From Pseudomonadota bacterium (lineage in GTDB: Bacteria > Pseudomonadota > Alphaproteobacteria > Rhizobiales > Hyphomicrobiaceae): 16,813 nt of DNA. The stretch spans positions 1-16,813 of the forward strand of contig JAEZBZ010000048.1 of assembly GCA_023412745.1 (NCBI GenBank), in the 5' to 3' direction. Below are positions 7,924 through 15,398 of this stretch, piece by piece. Position 1 is the stretch's first letter. Every line of letters starts with the position of its first letter. The notes below the pieces were generated by a model, which saw only the letters and a program-made list of their open reading frames with translations, was not told where the DNA came from and searched no databases. Position numbers and translations under genes: made by a program.

Positions 7924-7943
7924 ATGTTATAAAAATATAACAT
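7924..7943. promoter_or_regulatory. AT-rich palindrome between divergent genes, candidate ArsR operator
   Basis: A perfect inverted repeat with 8-bp arms, ATGTTATA (7924-7931) and TATAACAT (7936-7943), separated by AAAA. It is a sharp AT-rich island in GC-rich DNA. The right arm runs into the start codon of the arsR-type gene, so a bound repressor could block both promoters. ArsR proteins typically bind imperfect AT-rich palindromes of this size. Confidence 0.65.
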
Positions 7944-8271
7944 GTCAATCGAGAGCGATAGCGACAAGGTTTTCAAAGCGCTGGCCGCTGCGACGCGGCG
8001 CGCGATTCTCGATGCGCTGAAAGATCATCCGCAGACAACGGGCCAGCTCTGTGCCCGCTTTCCCGAACTCGACCGCTGCACCGTGATGCAGCATCTGAAG
8101 GTGCTGGAAGACGCCGACCTGGTGATTGCCCGCCGCGAGGGACGCGAACGCTGGAACTATCTCAATACGCTGCCGATCAAACACATCCATGACCGCTGGA
8201 TTGGCCCTTACGCGGCATACGCCGTCGCCCTGCTCGACCGCTTGGCGTCGGATTTCGCGCCGGAGAAATAG
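7942..8271 (+). CDS. ArsR-family winged-helix transcriptional regulator
   Basis: A 109-residue winged helix-turn-helix regulator of the ArsR type (HTH_5/HTH_20). The N-terminal segment VFKALAAATRRAILDAL (10-26) and recognition region TGQLCARFPELDRCTVMQHLKVLEDADLV (33-61) are typical, followed by the wing REGRERWNYLN (65-75). It lacks the CxC metal site of arsenic sensors, so it probably belongs to the non-metal subgroup found with SRPBCC genes. The ATG lies inside the palindrome at 7924-7943 and no ribosome site is visible before it. Translation may therefore start from a leaderless transcript. It probably represses itself and the divergent gene. Confidence 0.88.
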   Translation: MSIESDSDKVFKALAAATRRAILDALKDHPQTTGQLCARFPELDRCTVMQHLKVLEDADLVIARREGRERWNYLNTLPIKHIHDRWIGPYAAYAVALLDRLASDFAPEK

Positions 8272-8404
8272 CGACAGCACGGACCGGCTTGGCTGACCCG
8301 AAAGAGCTGTCCGTCCCTCTTTCGCGTGACGTCGGGAACCCAGGATTGGAGCGTCCGTTCTTTGTGTCGCCCGCGCTACGGGATGCGCGGCGATGGAGAC
8401 ACGC

Positions 8405-8695
8405 ATGCAAACTGTTCGCGTCGTGCTGATGATCGCATCGGCACTGGCCTTGATGTTCGCCTTCGGCCTGCCGGACACCACCCACGCCCAGATGGAAGAC
8501 CCGCGCGAGATCCTGGCTGTCCGGGTGCGGTCGCAGGGCCATCCATGCACAAAGGCGCTAGCGGCAGAGCGCGAACCAAAGCTCTCCCAGGCCGACCGTC
8601 CAGCCTGGATTCTGCATTGCGACAATGCCAGCTATCGCATTGTCTTGCGTGCCGATATGGCCGCCACCATCGAGCGACTGAACCAGAAGCGCTGA
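8405..8695 (+). CDS. Small secreted hypothetical protein with two cysteines
   Basis: A 96-residue protein of unknown function. Residues 1-28 look like a signal peptide: a hydrophobic run from Val6 to Leu22 and probable cleavage after THA. The mature part is about 68 residues and has two cysteines, Cys48 (GHPCTK) and Cys72 (LHCDNA), which could form a disulfide in the periplasm. The segment LRADMAATIERL near the C-terminus may be helical. I chose ATG 8405 because GGAG (8395-8398) stands six bases before it. The ATG at 8393 would overlap that site and add only four residues. It stands alone in its transcription direction, after the arsR-type gene and convergent with the aminotransferase, whose stop lies five bases away. 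Confidence 0.7.
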   Translation: MQTVRVVLMIASALALMFAFGLPDTTHAQMEDPREILAVRVRSQGHPCTKALAAEREPKLSQADRPAWILHCDNASYRIVLRADMAATIERLNQKR

Positions 8696-8699
8696 ACGC

Positions 8700-9887
8700 T
8701 CAAGCCTTCACCGTTTCGCCTAGCCAATCGATTGCCGCCTGCACGCCGCCGCGCCCGTGCGGCACGCCCAGCGCCGCCAGTCCCGTCTCGACGACGCCGA
8801 GCGCACCAAGCACCATCGGCGCGTTGATGTGGCCCATGTGCGCAATACGGAACGCCCGTCCCGTCAGTCCGCCGATGCCTATACCCAGGACGACGCCGCA
8901 CTTCTCTCGGGCATAGTCGAGCAGCGCCTTCGGCCCGTCCTCCCGGTGCCACAGAACGGTGGTCACAGAATTGGCGCGCTCGTTGGCCGCCGCGATGTTG
9001 AACGACAACACCTGCCCTTCCGACCAGACGGCGACGGCGCGGCGCACGGCTTCCGCCAGAATGCGATGCCGCTCGAACGCATTTTGGAGGCCCTCCGCGA
9101 ACAGCATGTCGAGCGCCTGGCGCTGCGCGAACAGCAGATGTTCGGGCGGTGTACCGCAATACTTCTGATAGTGCTCCGGCCCTTCTCGGAAACCCCAATC
9201 CCAATACGGCGTGTTGAGGTTGGCCATGCTGCTGCGGGCGAAGGCGCGCTCGCTGGCCGCAACGAAGCCGAGCCCCGGCGGCGTCATCAGGCCCTTCTGC
9301 GATCCGGAAACCGCAACGTCGATGCCCCAGGCGTCCATCTCGAACGGCACGGTGCCCAGCGAGGCCACCGCATCAACCATGAATAACGCCGGATGTCCGG
9401 CAGCGCGGATTGCCTTGCCGATCGCCTCGATGTCGTTGGCAGCCCCCGAGGCGGTGTCGATCTGCACGACCAGAACGGCCTTGATCTCGTGCGCCTTGTC
9501 CGCGCGCAGCCGCGCCTCGACCTCGTCGGCACGCACCGCACGCCGCCAGTCACCGCGCAGCACCTCGACATCCAGGCCAAGCTTGGTGCCCATTTCGCCC
9601 CAGCCGACAGCAAAGCGGCCGCTTTCCAGAACCAGCACCTTGTCGCCGCGCGACAGCACGTTGCACAGCCCGGCTTCCCAGGCGCCATGGCCGTTGGCCG
9701 CGTAGATGTACGTCCGGCCTTCGGTGCGGAACACCTTCTTGAGATCGCCCAGCAGGCTCATGGTCACGTCGACCAGCCCGCCGACATAGATATCTACCGC
9801 CGGACGATGCATGGCACGCAGCACGTCGTCGGGCACTGTCGTTGGCCCGGGGATGCTGAGGAACTGGCGGCCGGCACTGACACTCAT
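8700..9887 (-). CDS. Class V PLP-dependent aminotransferase (alanine/serine-glyoxylate type)
   Basis: A 395-residue class V aminotransferase (PF00266) of the alanine-glyoxylate/serine-glyoxylate/ureidoglycine-glyoxylate group, transferring an amino group usually to glyoxylate or pyruvate. The N-terminal family motif is IPGPTTVPDDVLRAM (12-26). The cofactor-stacking region GHGAWEAGL is at 67-74, the PLP-pyridine Asp in VDAVASLG (Asp172), and the PLP Schiff-base Lys198 in SGSQKGLMTPPG. The usual ETSTG segment reads QIDTASGAAND (142-152), so the substrate may differ from textbook members. Start chosen at ATG 9887 because GGAG lies eight bases upstream; an ATG at 9905 has no ribosome site. It lies 79 bases after a dihydroorotase-like gene in the same direction, probably one operon. 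Confidence 0.88.
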   Translation of the reverse strand: MSVSAGRQFLSIPGPTTVPDDVLRAMHRPAVDIYVGGLVDVTMSLLGDLKKVFRTEGRTYIYAANGHGAWEAGLCNVLSRGDKVLVLESGRFAVGWGEMGTKLGLDVEVLRGDWRRAVRADEVEARLRADKAHEIKAVLVVQIDTASGAANDIEAIGKAIRAAGHPALFMVDAVASLGTVPFEMDAWGIDVAVSGSQKGLMTPPGLGFVAASERAFARSSMANLNTPYWDWGFREGPEHYQKYCGTPPEHLLFAQRQALDMLFAEGLQNAFERHRILAEAVRRAVAVWSEGQVLSFNIAAANERANSVTTVLWHREDGPKALLDYAREKCGVVLGIGIGGLTGRAFRIAHMGHINAPMVLGALGVVETGLAALGVPHGRGGVQAAIDWLGETVKA

Positions 9888-9966
9888 CGCACGCACTCCG
9901 TCCATGGCGGGAAAGGCGCATGGTGATCCCGCGCCTTTGCGGTGGCGTCAAGGCGAGCCGTGCAGT

Positions 9967-11295
9967 TCAGGGTACGTCATAGAAGCGCACGGCCTCCCCG
10001 CGGGCAGGTTCACGAATCTCGCCCTGCCACATCGCGAGGCCACCGCGCACCAGCGTGCCGACCGGCCAGCCGGTGACCGTCACACCATGATACGGCGTCC
10101 AGCCGGCGCGGCTGGCGATCATGCTGTTGTCTATGGTTTGGCGCCGCTTCAGATCCACGACCGTCAGGTCCGCGTCATAGCCGACCGCAATGCGGCCCTT
10201 GCCGCGAATACCGAACAGGCGCTGCGGGCCGTGGCTGGTGAGATCGACGAACCGCTCCAGCGACAGCCGACCGGCGTTGACGTGATCGAGCATGGTCGCC
10301 ACCAGCGTCTGCACCCCGGTCATGCCGGAATGGCTGCCGGGATAGGCGTGGTCTTTCTCCTCACGCGTGTGCGGGGCATGGTCGGAACCCAGCACATCGA
10401 CCACGCCGTTAGCCACACCAGCCCAGATCGCCGCACGATGCCGTTCATCGCGCACCGGCGGGTTCATTTGGGCATAGGTGCCAAGCCGCTCGTAGCAGTC
10501 CGGCGCGACCAGCGTCAGGTGATGCGGCGTCACCTCGACGCTCGCCCAGTCCTTGTGATCGGCAAGGTAGGCCATCTCCTCCGCCGTTGAGATGTGCAGC
10601 ACGTGCACCCGGCGGCGATGCTTTTCCGCCAGCCTGACCAGACGCTGCGTCGCGATCAGCGCGGCTGTCTCGTCGCGCCACACCGGATGCGACGACGGAT
10701 CACCCGGCCTGCGCAGGCCGGCCCGCTCGCGCAGCCGCGCCTCGTCCTCCGCGTGAAACGCCGCACGGCGGCTGATGGCGGCGATGATACGATCCAGGCT
10801 CGGCTCGTCCTCGACCAGAAGGTTGCCGGTCGACGAACCGATGAACACCTTGATGCCGGCGCTTCCGGGCAGCTTTTCCAAAGTCGGAATATCTCCGACG
10901 TTCTCGCGCGTACCGCCGACGTAGAATGCGAAATCACAGAACATGCGGTGGTGGGCGCGTTTGATCTTGTCGGCGAGGCGCTCCGCATCCGTGGTCAGCG
11001 GATTGGTATTCGGCATCTCGAATACGGCGGTGACGCCACCCAGCACCGCGGCGCGGCTGCCGGTTTCGAGATCTTCTTTCTGCTCCAGGCCAGGCTCACG
11101 GAAATGCACCTGCGTGTCGATCACGCCGGGCAGGATGTGCAGCCCCTTGCAATCGATGGTCTTTGCCGCTGCGCCGCCCCCGATCGCTCCCAGCGCCACG
11201 ATGCGGCCATCGCGAATGCCGATGTCGCGCTCGCTGCGCCCGTCATGGTTGACGACCATACCGCCCTTCAGCACCAGGTCATAGGTCTCAGCCAT
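9967..11295 (-). CDS. Dihydroorotase-like cyclic amidohydrolase
   Basis: A 442-residue amidohydrolase of the dihydroorotase/allantoinase/hydantoinase superfamily, resembling proteins annotated as dihydroorotase in rhizobia. Dihydroorotase signatures are HFREPG (64-69) and MPNTNP (94-99), which in the family bind the substrate carboxylate. Other landmarks are Lys149 (IKVFIGSSTG), His181 (FHAED), His231 and His234 (HVLHIS), and Asp305 (GSDHAPH). The usual HxH metal pair reads Gln62-Val-His64, one missing His. AAGGAG (11304-11309) lies eight bases before the ATG. No pyrB or other pyrimidine genes are near, and a class V aminotransferase follows, so its real substrate may not be dihydroorotate. 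Superfamily secure; exact reaction moderately sure. Confidence 0.8.
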   Translation of the reverse strand: MAETYDLVLKGGMVVNHDGRSERDIGIRDGRIVALGAIGGGAAAKTIDCKGLHILPGVIDTQVHFREPGLEQKEDLETGSRAAVLGGVTAVFEMPNTNPLTTDAERLADKIKRAHHRMFCDFAFYVGGTRENVGDIPTLEKLPGSAGIKVFIGSSTGNLLVEDEPSLDRIIAAISRRAAFHAEDEARLRERAGLRRPGDPSSHPVWRDETAALIATQRLVRLAEKHRRRVHVLHISTAEEMAYLADHKDWASVEVTPHHLTLVAPDCYERLGTYAQMNPPVRDERHRAAIWAGVANGVVDVLGSDHAPHTREEKDHAYPGSHSGMTGVQTLVATMLDHVNAGRLSLERFVDLTSHGPQRLFGIRGKGRIAVGYDADLTVVDLKRRQTIDNSMIASRAGWTPYHGVTVTGWPVGTLVRGGLAMWQGEIREPARGEAVRFYDVP

Positions 11296-11411
11296 GTCCG
11301 CATCTCCTTCCGCTTGCTTCGTCGCGTTCCGCCGCTTACCTACCTGTCACCGCATGATGACCGCCAGCGCTTTCTTCGTGCGTTCGCCGACCGCCTCTCA
11401 GGGTTTCTCGC

Positions 11412-12296
11412 ATGACCAGCTCACATATGGCGCTGCTCACCGATCGCGGCGTGGTGCGCGTCACCGGACCGGACGCCGGCAAACTGCTGCAGGGCCTGAT
11501 CACGGCGGACTTCGACCGCTTCGACAGCCAGCCCGCGCTGTTTGCCGGCCTGCTGTCGCCGCAGGGCAAAATCCTGTTCGACTTCTTCGTCGTCAAGGCC
11601 GAGGACGGCTACCTGATCGATATCCTCCGCGACAAGGCCGCCGAACTGGCCAAACGGCTGACGTTCTACCGGCTGCGCGCCAAGGTCACCATCGCCGATG
11701 CATCGACGGATTTTGACGTCTATGCGCTGTGGGGCGGCGCGCCGGACCTGTCGCACGCGGCCCCGGCAGTCGCCTATGCCGATCCGCGCCTGCCCGATCT
11801 CGGCTATCGGCTGATCGCACCGCAAGGAACGACGCCTGCCGTTGCAGCCGCCCCGGCATCGCCCGACGCCTACCACGCCCACCGCGTCGGTCTGGGTATT
11901 CCCGAAGGCGGCCGCGATTACGTGCTGGGCGATACCTTCCCGCACGAGGCCCTGTTCGACCAGATCGGCGGCGTTGATTTCGACAAGGGCTGCTATGTCG
12001 GCCAGGAAGTCGTATCACGCATGCAGCACCGCTCCAGTGCGCGCAAGCGGGTCGTGCCGGTGATCGGCACGCAGCCTCTGCCGCCGGGGGAAGCGGTCAA
12101 GATCGGCGAAGCAGCGATCGGCACGATTGGTTCCACGGATGGCGCGCGCGCGCTCGCCCTGCTGCGCATCGACCGGGTCGGCGAAGCCCGCGACAAAGGG
12201 CAGGACGTCACCGTCGATAGCCATCCGGTACAGGTGGAGCTACCCTCCTGGGTGCGTTTCGAAATTCCCTCCAAGACGAACACCGCCGATGCCTGA
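11412..12296 (+). CDS. ygfZ: Folate-binding protein YgfZ
   Basis: A 294-residue tetrahydrofolate-binding protein of the GcvT-like YgfZ/IBA57 family, which supports assembly or repair of certain iron-sulfur enzymes in the cytoplasm. The diagnostic motif KGCYVGQE lies at 192-199 and includes the conserved Cys194. The N-terminal portion (DRGVVRVTGPDAGKLLQGLITAD) is typical. Start chosen at ATG 11412, with AGGG eight bases before it; ATG 11427 is possible and would remove five residues. The gene is divergent from the dihydroorotase-like gene across a 116-base gap in which I see no clear promoter. Its stop overlaps the start of tag by eight bases. Confidence 0.92.
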   Translation: MTSSHMALLTDRGVVRVTGPDAGKLLQGLITADFDRFDSQPALFAGLLSPQGKILFDFFVVKAEDGYLIDILRDKAAELAKRLTFYRLRAKVTIADASTDFDVYALWGGAPDLSHAAPAVAYADPRLPDLGYRLIAPQGTTPAVAAAPASPDAYHAHRVGLGIPEGGRDYVLGDTFPHEALFDQIGGVDFDKGCYVGQEVVSRMQHRSSARKRVVPVIGTQPLPPGEAVKIGEAAIGTIGSTDGARALALLRIDRVGEARDKGQDVTVDSHPVQVELPSWVRFEIPSKTNTADA

Positions 12297-12918
12297 CACC
12301 ATCGTGCCTGCCATGACCGACGATCTCATCCGCTGCGGCTGGGCCAGCGGCGGCGATGCCCTGTATGCGCGCTATCACGACGATGAATGGGGCGTGCCGC
12401 AACCCGACAGCCGCGCGCTGTTTGAGAAGCTGGTGCTGGAAGGGTTTCAGTCCGGGCTGTCGTGGATCACCATCCTGAGGAAGCGCGAGAATTTCCGCAG
12501 CGCCTTCCGCGGTTTCGAGCCTGAGCGCATCGCGCGCTATGGCGATAAGGATATCGCCCGCCTGATGGATGATGCCGGCATCGTCCGCAACCGCCTGAAG
12601 ATCGAAGCGACCATCGACAACGCCAAGGCCTACCTGAAGCTATCAGAGAAACAGCCGCTGGCCAATTTCCTGTGGGGGTTCTTTCCCGATGGTCCGGTGA
12701 TCAATCACCTGAAAGCCGGCGAGCCGCCACAGGCTTCGACTGAGCTGTCCAAGTCCGTTTCAAAGGCGCTGAAAAAGGAAGGCTTCCGCTTCGTCGGCCC
12801 GACCACGGTGTATGCGTTCATGCAGTCGGTGGGCATGGTCAACGATCACCTGGTGACCTGCCATCGCCACGCGGCGTGCACCGAGCTTCAGCGCGCGTTC
12901 AAGCGCCCTGGGGCCTGA
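12289..12918 (+). CDS. tag: DNA-3-methyladenine glycosylase I
   Basis: A 209-residue base-excision repair enzyme that removes 3-methyladenine from alkylated DNA (Tag family, PF03352). The protein-N-terminus RCGWA, YHDDEWGVP and LVLEGFQSGLSWITIL are family hallmarks. The zinc ligands of E. coli Tag (Cys, His, His, Cys) correspond here to Cys16, His30, His187 and Cys191. Start chosen at ATG 12289, overlapping the ygfZ stop by eight bases, consistent with coupling. ATG 12313 is an alternative that would begin closer to the usual N-terminus and give 201 residues. Longer upstream extensions run inside ygfZ and are not credible. The two genes probably form an operon. Confidence 0.93.
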   Translation: MPDTIVPAMTDDLIRCGWASGGDALYARYHDDEWGVPQPDSRALFEKLVLEGFQSGLSWITILRKRENFRSAFRGFEPERIARYGDKDIARLMDDAGIVRNRLKIEATIDNAKAYLKLSEKQPLANFLWGFFPDGPVINHLKAGEPPQASTELSKSVSKALKKEGFRFVGPTTVYAFMQSVGMVNDHLVTCHRHAACTELQRAFKRPGA

Positions 12919-12957
12919 TCACCGCCATGACTACGCAACCGAATCAAGATCATCGTC

Positions 12958-13560
12958 ATGAATAAAGAGCCACCCCGCGCGTGGCAGCGCATGCTGTCCG
13001 GACGCCGTCTCGATCTGCTCAACCCGTCGCCGGCGGACGTGGAGATCGAGGATATCGCGCACGGTCTCGCTCGCGTGGCGCGCTGGAATGGGCAGACCGT
13101 CGGCCCGCACGCCTTCTCCGTCGCCCAGCACAGCCTCGTCGTCGAGGACATCGCGGTGGCGCTCAACCCATCCTGGCCGCGCCAGTATCGTCTCATGGCG
13201 CTGCTTCACGATGCGCCCGAATACGTCGTCGGCGACCTGATCAGCCCGTTCAAGGCGGCCATTGGCTTCGACTACAAAGCTTTCGAGCTGCGCCTGCTGG
13301 CCGCGATCCACCTGCGTTTCGACTTGCCGGTGGATGGGCCGGCCGATGTCGCCGCCGAGATCAAGCGCGCCGATCGCATCGCGGCCTACTTTGAGGCAAC
13401 GCGGCTGGCCGGTTTCTCGTGCGATGAAGCGGAACGCTATTTCGACCGTCCGAGCGATCTGCCCGCTTCCCTGCACAGCCGGCTGCAACAGTTGAGCGGC
13501 GAGGCGACAGCCGATGCGCAGGCGCAATTCCTGGCGCGCTTCAGCGCGCTTGCGCCCTGA
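12958..13560 (+). CDS. HD-domain phosphohydrolase (YfbR-like)
   Basis: A 200-residue HD-domain hydrolase related to YfbR, a 5'-deoxynucleotidase. The metal ligands are visible as His58 (VAQHSLV), His84-Asp85 (LLHDAPEYVVGDL) and Asp139 (KRADRIAAY), in the order found in YfbR. Glu88 within HDAPE is also a family residue. A nucleotide monophosphate substrate is an inference from this similarity. The ribosome site before ATG 12958 is weak, and 39 bases separate it from tag, so it may belong to the same message. A short hairpin (13561-13580) follows the stop directly. Confidence 0.85.
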   Translation: MNKEPPRAWQRMLSGRRLDLLNPSPADVEIEDIAHGLARVARWNGQTVGPHAFSVAQHSLVVEDIAVALNPSWPRQYRLMALLHDAPEYVVGDLISPFKAAIGFDYKAFELRLLAAIHLRFDLPVDGPADVAAEIKRADRIAAYFEATRLAGFSCDEAERYFDRPSDLPASLHSRLQQLSGEATADAQAQFLARFSALAP

Positions 13561-13580
13561 TGGCAGGGATGGGCTTGCCA
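13561..13580 (+). terminator. Short hairpin directly after the HD hydrolase gene
   Basis: A 7-bp stem (13561-13567 with 13574-13580, one wobble pair) closes a six-base loop and begins at the first base after the stop codon. There is no T-tract, so termination is doubtful; it may only mark the 3' end. Confidence 0.25.
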
Positions 13581-13647
13581 ACTGCTGCACTTTGGGGTCA
13601 TTTGTTCGGCGGCCTGCGAGCTGAGTGCGAAGGAAATCCTCGCGATC

Positions 13648-14241
13648 ATGCCGAATTCTTCTCAAATGCGACGCGCGGACTACACCGTGACCGAAGGTGA
13701 CAGCGAAGCACCTGCCGTACAGTTCGGCGCCGTGCACGTCTGCCCGCTGAGCCGGGTGCGCGAAACGCTCGACCTCACAGGCGCGCGGCATCTGATGACG
13801 CTGATCAACCGGCAGACCATGCTGGAGACGCCCGACGGCATCGAGACGACCAATCATCTGAAGATCGCAATCAACGACATCATCGCGCCGCAGGAAGGCC
13901 TGACACACGCTTCCGCGCAGCATGTGGAAGAGCTGATCGCCTTCGCCAGGGTGTGGAGCCGCAAGGGCCCCATGGTGGTGCATTGCTGGGCCGGCATCAG
14001 CCGATCGACGGCTGCAGCCTACATCTCTCTGTGCGCACTCAATCCTGATGTGCCGGAAAAGCTCATCGCGCAGCGCTTGCGTCAAGCCTCTGCCTTCGCC
14101 TCGCCAAATCGCCTTCTCGTTCAGCTTGCCGATGATATTCTGGGCCGTCGGGGCAGGATGAGCGATGCCATAGCATTGATCGGTCCAGCCGAATTTGCGG
14201 CGGAATCCATACCATTCAAGCTTGCCAGTAGTTTCGACTGA
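13648..14241 (+). CDS. Tyrosine phosphatase-like protein
   Basis: A 197-residue member of the cysteine-dependent protein tyrosine/dual-specificity phosphatase superfamily. The phosphate-binding loop HCWAGISRS (112-120) contains the nucleophile Cys113 and Arg119 in the C-x5-R pattern. A conserved NDI segment (76-78) lies upstream, in the position where such enzymes carry a general acid Asp. Related alphaproteobacterial proteins usually begin near VHVCPLS (here residue 29). The first 28 residues are therefore unusual, and a GTG at 13733 is an alternative start. AAGGA lies about 13 bases before the ATG, a loose spacing. Substrate is unknown: protein, phosphoinositide and nucleotide substrates all occur in this superfamily. 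Confidence 0.8.
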   Translation: MPNSSQMRRADYTVTEGDSEAPAVQFGAVHVCPLSRVRETLDLTGARHLMTLINRQTMLETPDGIETTNHLKIAINDIIAPQEGLTHASAQHVEELIAFARVWSRKGPMVVHCWAGISRSTAAAYISLCALNPDVPEKLIAQRLRQASAFASPNRLLVQLADDILGRRGRMSDAIALIGPAEFAAESIPFKLASSFD

Positions 14242-14251
14242 CTGACTGCGT

Positions 14252-14265
14252 CCGGCCCATGCCGG
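14252..14265 (+). terminator. Small GC hairpin after the phosphatase gene
   Basis: CCGGC (14252-14256) and GCCGG (14261-14265) can pair across a four-base loop, 10 bases after the phosphatase stop. No T-tract follows. A terminator role is possible but weakly supported. Confidence 0.2.
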
Positions 14266-14283
14266 CGATGCATAAGCCTGACG

Positions 14284-14289
14284 TATAAT
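14284..14289 (+). promoter_or_regulatory. Candidate -10 box for the NAD regulator gene
   Basis: A perfect TATAAT hexamer lies 59 bases upstream of ATG 14349 in an otherwise GC-rich gap. No convincing -35 box stands 16-18 bases upstream, so this rests on the hexamer alone. No GCTC-N5-GAGC operator like those before nadA is seen here, so the regulator may not control itself. Confidence 0.3.
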
Positions 14290-14348
14290 GGCGTAGTTCA
14301 GAAAATCGCCATGATGACTCACTAGTGCGCGGGCATTGGAGATCATCG

Positions 14349-15398
14349 ATGACATTCGAAGCCCATCTGAATCGAACTGTTCGATCTGGAGACGACACGG
14401 ACAAGCGGGAGCGGCCGGACGTGGCACTTGCAGCGGTCGAGATCGGCCTCAACGCGGCCATTCTGGCAGTGCGCCAGGACGAGCCGGTGGTGTTGGTGGT
14501 GAGACCACAGGCGGAAACCGGCCAGCCGGGTGACTCGCTGCCGTTCGGCCCGTTCTCTCCGCTCGAGCATCGCACGCTCGATATCGGCTTGCGCCGCTGG
14601 GTCGCCGATCAGACCGGACTGGATCTCGGCTACGTCGAGCAGCTTTATTCGTTTGGCGACCGTGGCAGGCACGCTCAGCCGGGCGACACCTCGCCCCACG
14701 TCGTCTCCATCGGCTATCTGGCACTGACTAGACCGAGCGATGAAGCCGAAGGCGAAGGCGGCAACTGGCGCAGTTGGTATGATTTCTTCCCCTGGGAAGA
14801 CTGGCGGCGCGGCAAACCCGCGATACTGTCCGAGACGATCGAACCGAAGCTGCTGTCGTGGGCCGAGCGCCCCGCCCTGCAGTCCTCGCCTGCGCGTCCG
14901 ATCCAGCGATCGGAACGCTTGCGTGTCTGCTTCGGCCTCGGCGGGGGCGCCTGGGACGAAGAGAAGGTGCTCGACCGCTTCGAGCTTCTGTATGAAGCCG
15001 GCCTTGTCGAGGAAGCCCGCCGCGACGGCCGCGAAGCTGCGTTGACGTGGGGCACACTGCCACGTCTTGGCGCCGCGATGCGCTTTGACCATCGCCGCAT
15101 CCTGGCAACCGCCATTGCCCGCATTCGCGCAAAGATCAAATACCGGCCGGTCATCTTCGAGCTGATGGCCGACGAATTCACGCTGTACGAACTGCAGAAG
15201 ACCGTCGAGGCGATCCTGGGTCCGCATCTGCACAAGCAGAACTTTCGGCGGTTGGTTGAAAGCGCCGGCCTCGTCGAGCCAACCGGCGAAGTGCGCGCCA
15301 AGACGGGCGGGCGGCCGGCGCGGCTCTATCGTTTCCGCCGGGAAGTGCTATTGGAGCGTCCGGCCCCAGGCGTCCGGGTGAAGCCTGGCCGCGTGTAA
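14349..15398 (+). CDS. nadQ: Nudix-derived transcriptional regulator of NAD synthesis (NadQ/NrtR-like)
   Basis: A 349-residue regulator made of an N-terminal Nudix-fold domain (about 25-170) and a C-terminal winged helix-turn-helix (about 264-330). The C-terminal stretch YRPVIFELMADEFTLYELQ, followed by QNFRRLVESAGLVEPTGE and GGRPARLYRF, is typical of the NrtR/NadQ group. The Nudix box is degenerate: the region at 83-91 reads RWVADQTGL, with the glutamates of REUxEExGU replaced. It is therefore probably a sensor rather than a hydrolase. Start chosen at ATG 14349, where GGAG stands seven bases upstream; a GTG at 14325 lacks such a site. It lies directly upstream of nadA and two matching palindromes, which supports control of de novo NAD synthesis. 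The symbol rests on context and family resemblance. Confidence 0.82.
   Translation: MTFEAHLNRTVRSGDDTDKRERPDVALAAVEIGLNAAILAVRQDEPVVLVVRPQAETGQPGDSLPFGPFSPLEHRTLDIGLRRWVADQTGLDLGYVEQLYSFGDRGRHAQPGDTSPHVVSIGYLALTRPSDEAEGEGGNWRSWYDFFPWEDWRRGKPAILSETIEPKLLSWAERPALQSSPARPIQRSERLRVCFGLGGGAWDEEKVLDRFELLYEAGLVEEARRDGREAALTWGTLPRLGAAMRFDHRRILATAIARIRAKIKYRPVIFELMADEFTLYELQKTVEAILGPHLHKQNFRRLVESAGLVEPTGEVRAKTGGRPARLYRFRREVLLERPAPGVRVKPGRV

Noticed and set aside
8272..8404. Gap after the arsR-type gene with inverted pairs (GACAGC with GCTGTC, ACGGAC with GTCCGT)
   Set aside because: The pairings are mutually exclusive, widely spaced and lack a T-tract, so no terminator or riboswitch can be claimed.
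11296..11411. Divergent gap between the dihydroorotase-like gene and ygfZ, examined for promoters
   Set aside because: Beyond the two ribosome sites no convincing -35/-10 pair or palindrome was seen.
12927..12965. A 12-codon frame between tag and the HD hydrolase gene whose stop overlaps the next start region
   Set aside because: No ribosome site stands before it, and such short frames are expected by chance; less convincing than the one at 5350-5403.
12931..14427. A 498-codon open frame on the minus strand opposite the HD hydrolase and phosphatase genes
   Set aside because: It lies antisense to two genes with clear catalytic motifs, has no recognisable domain and is rich in Arg, Asp and His as expected from a GC-rich shadow frame.
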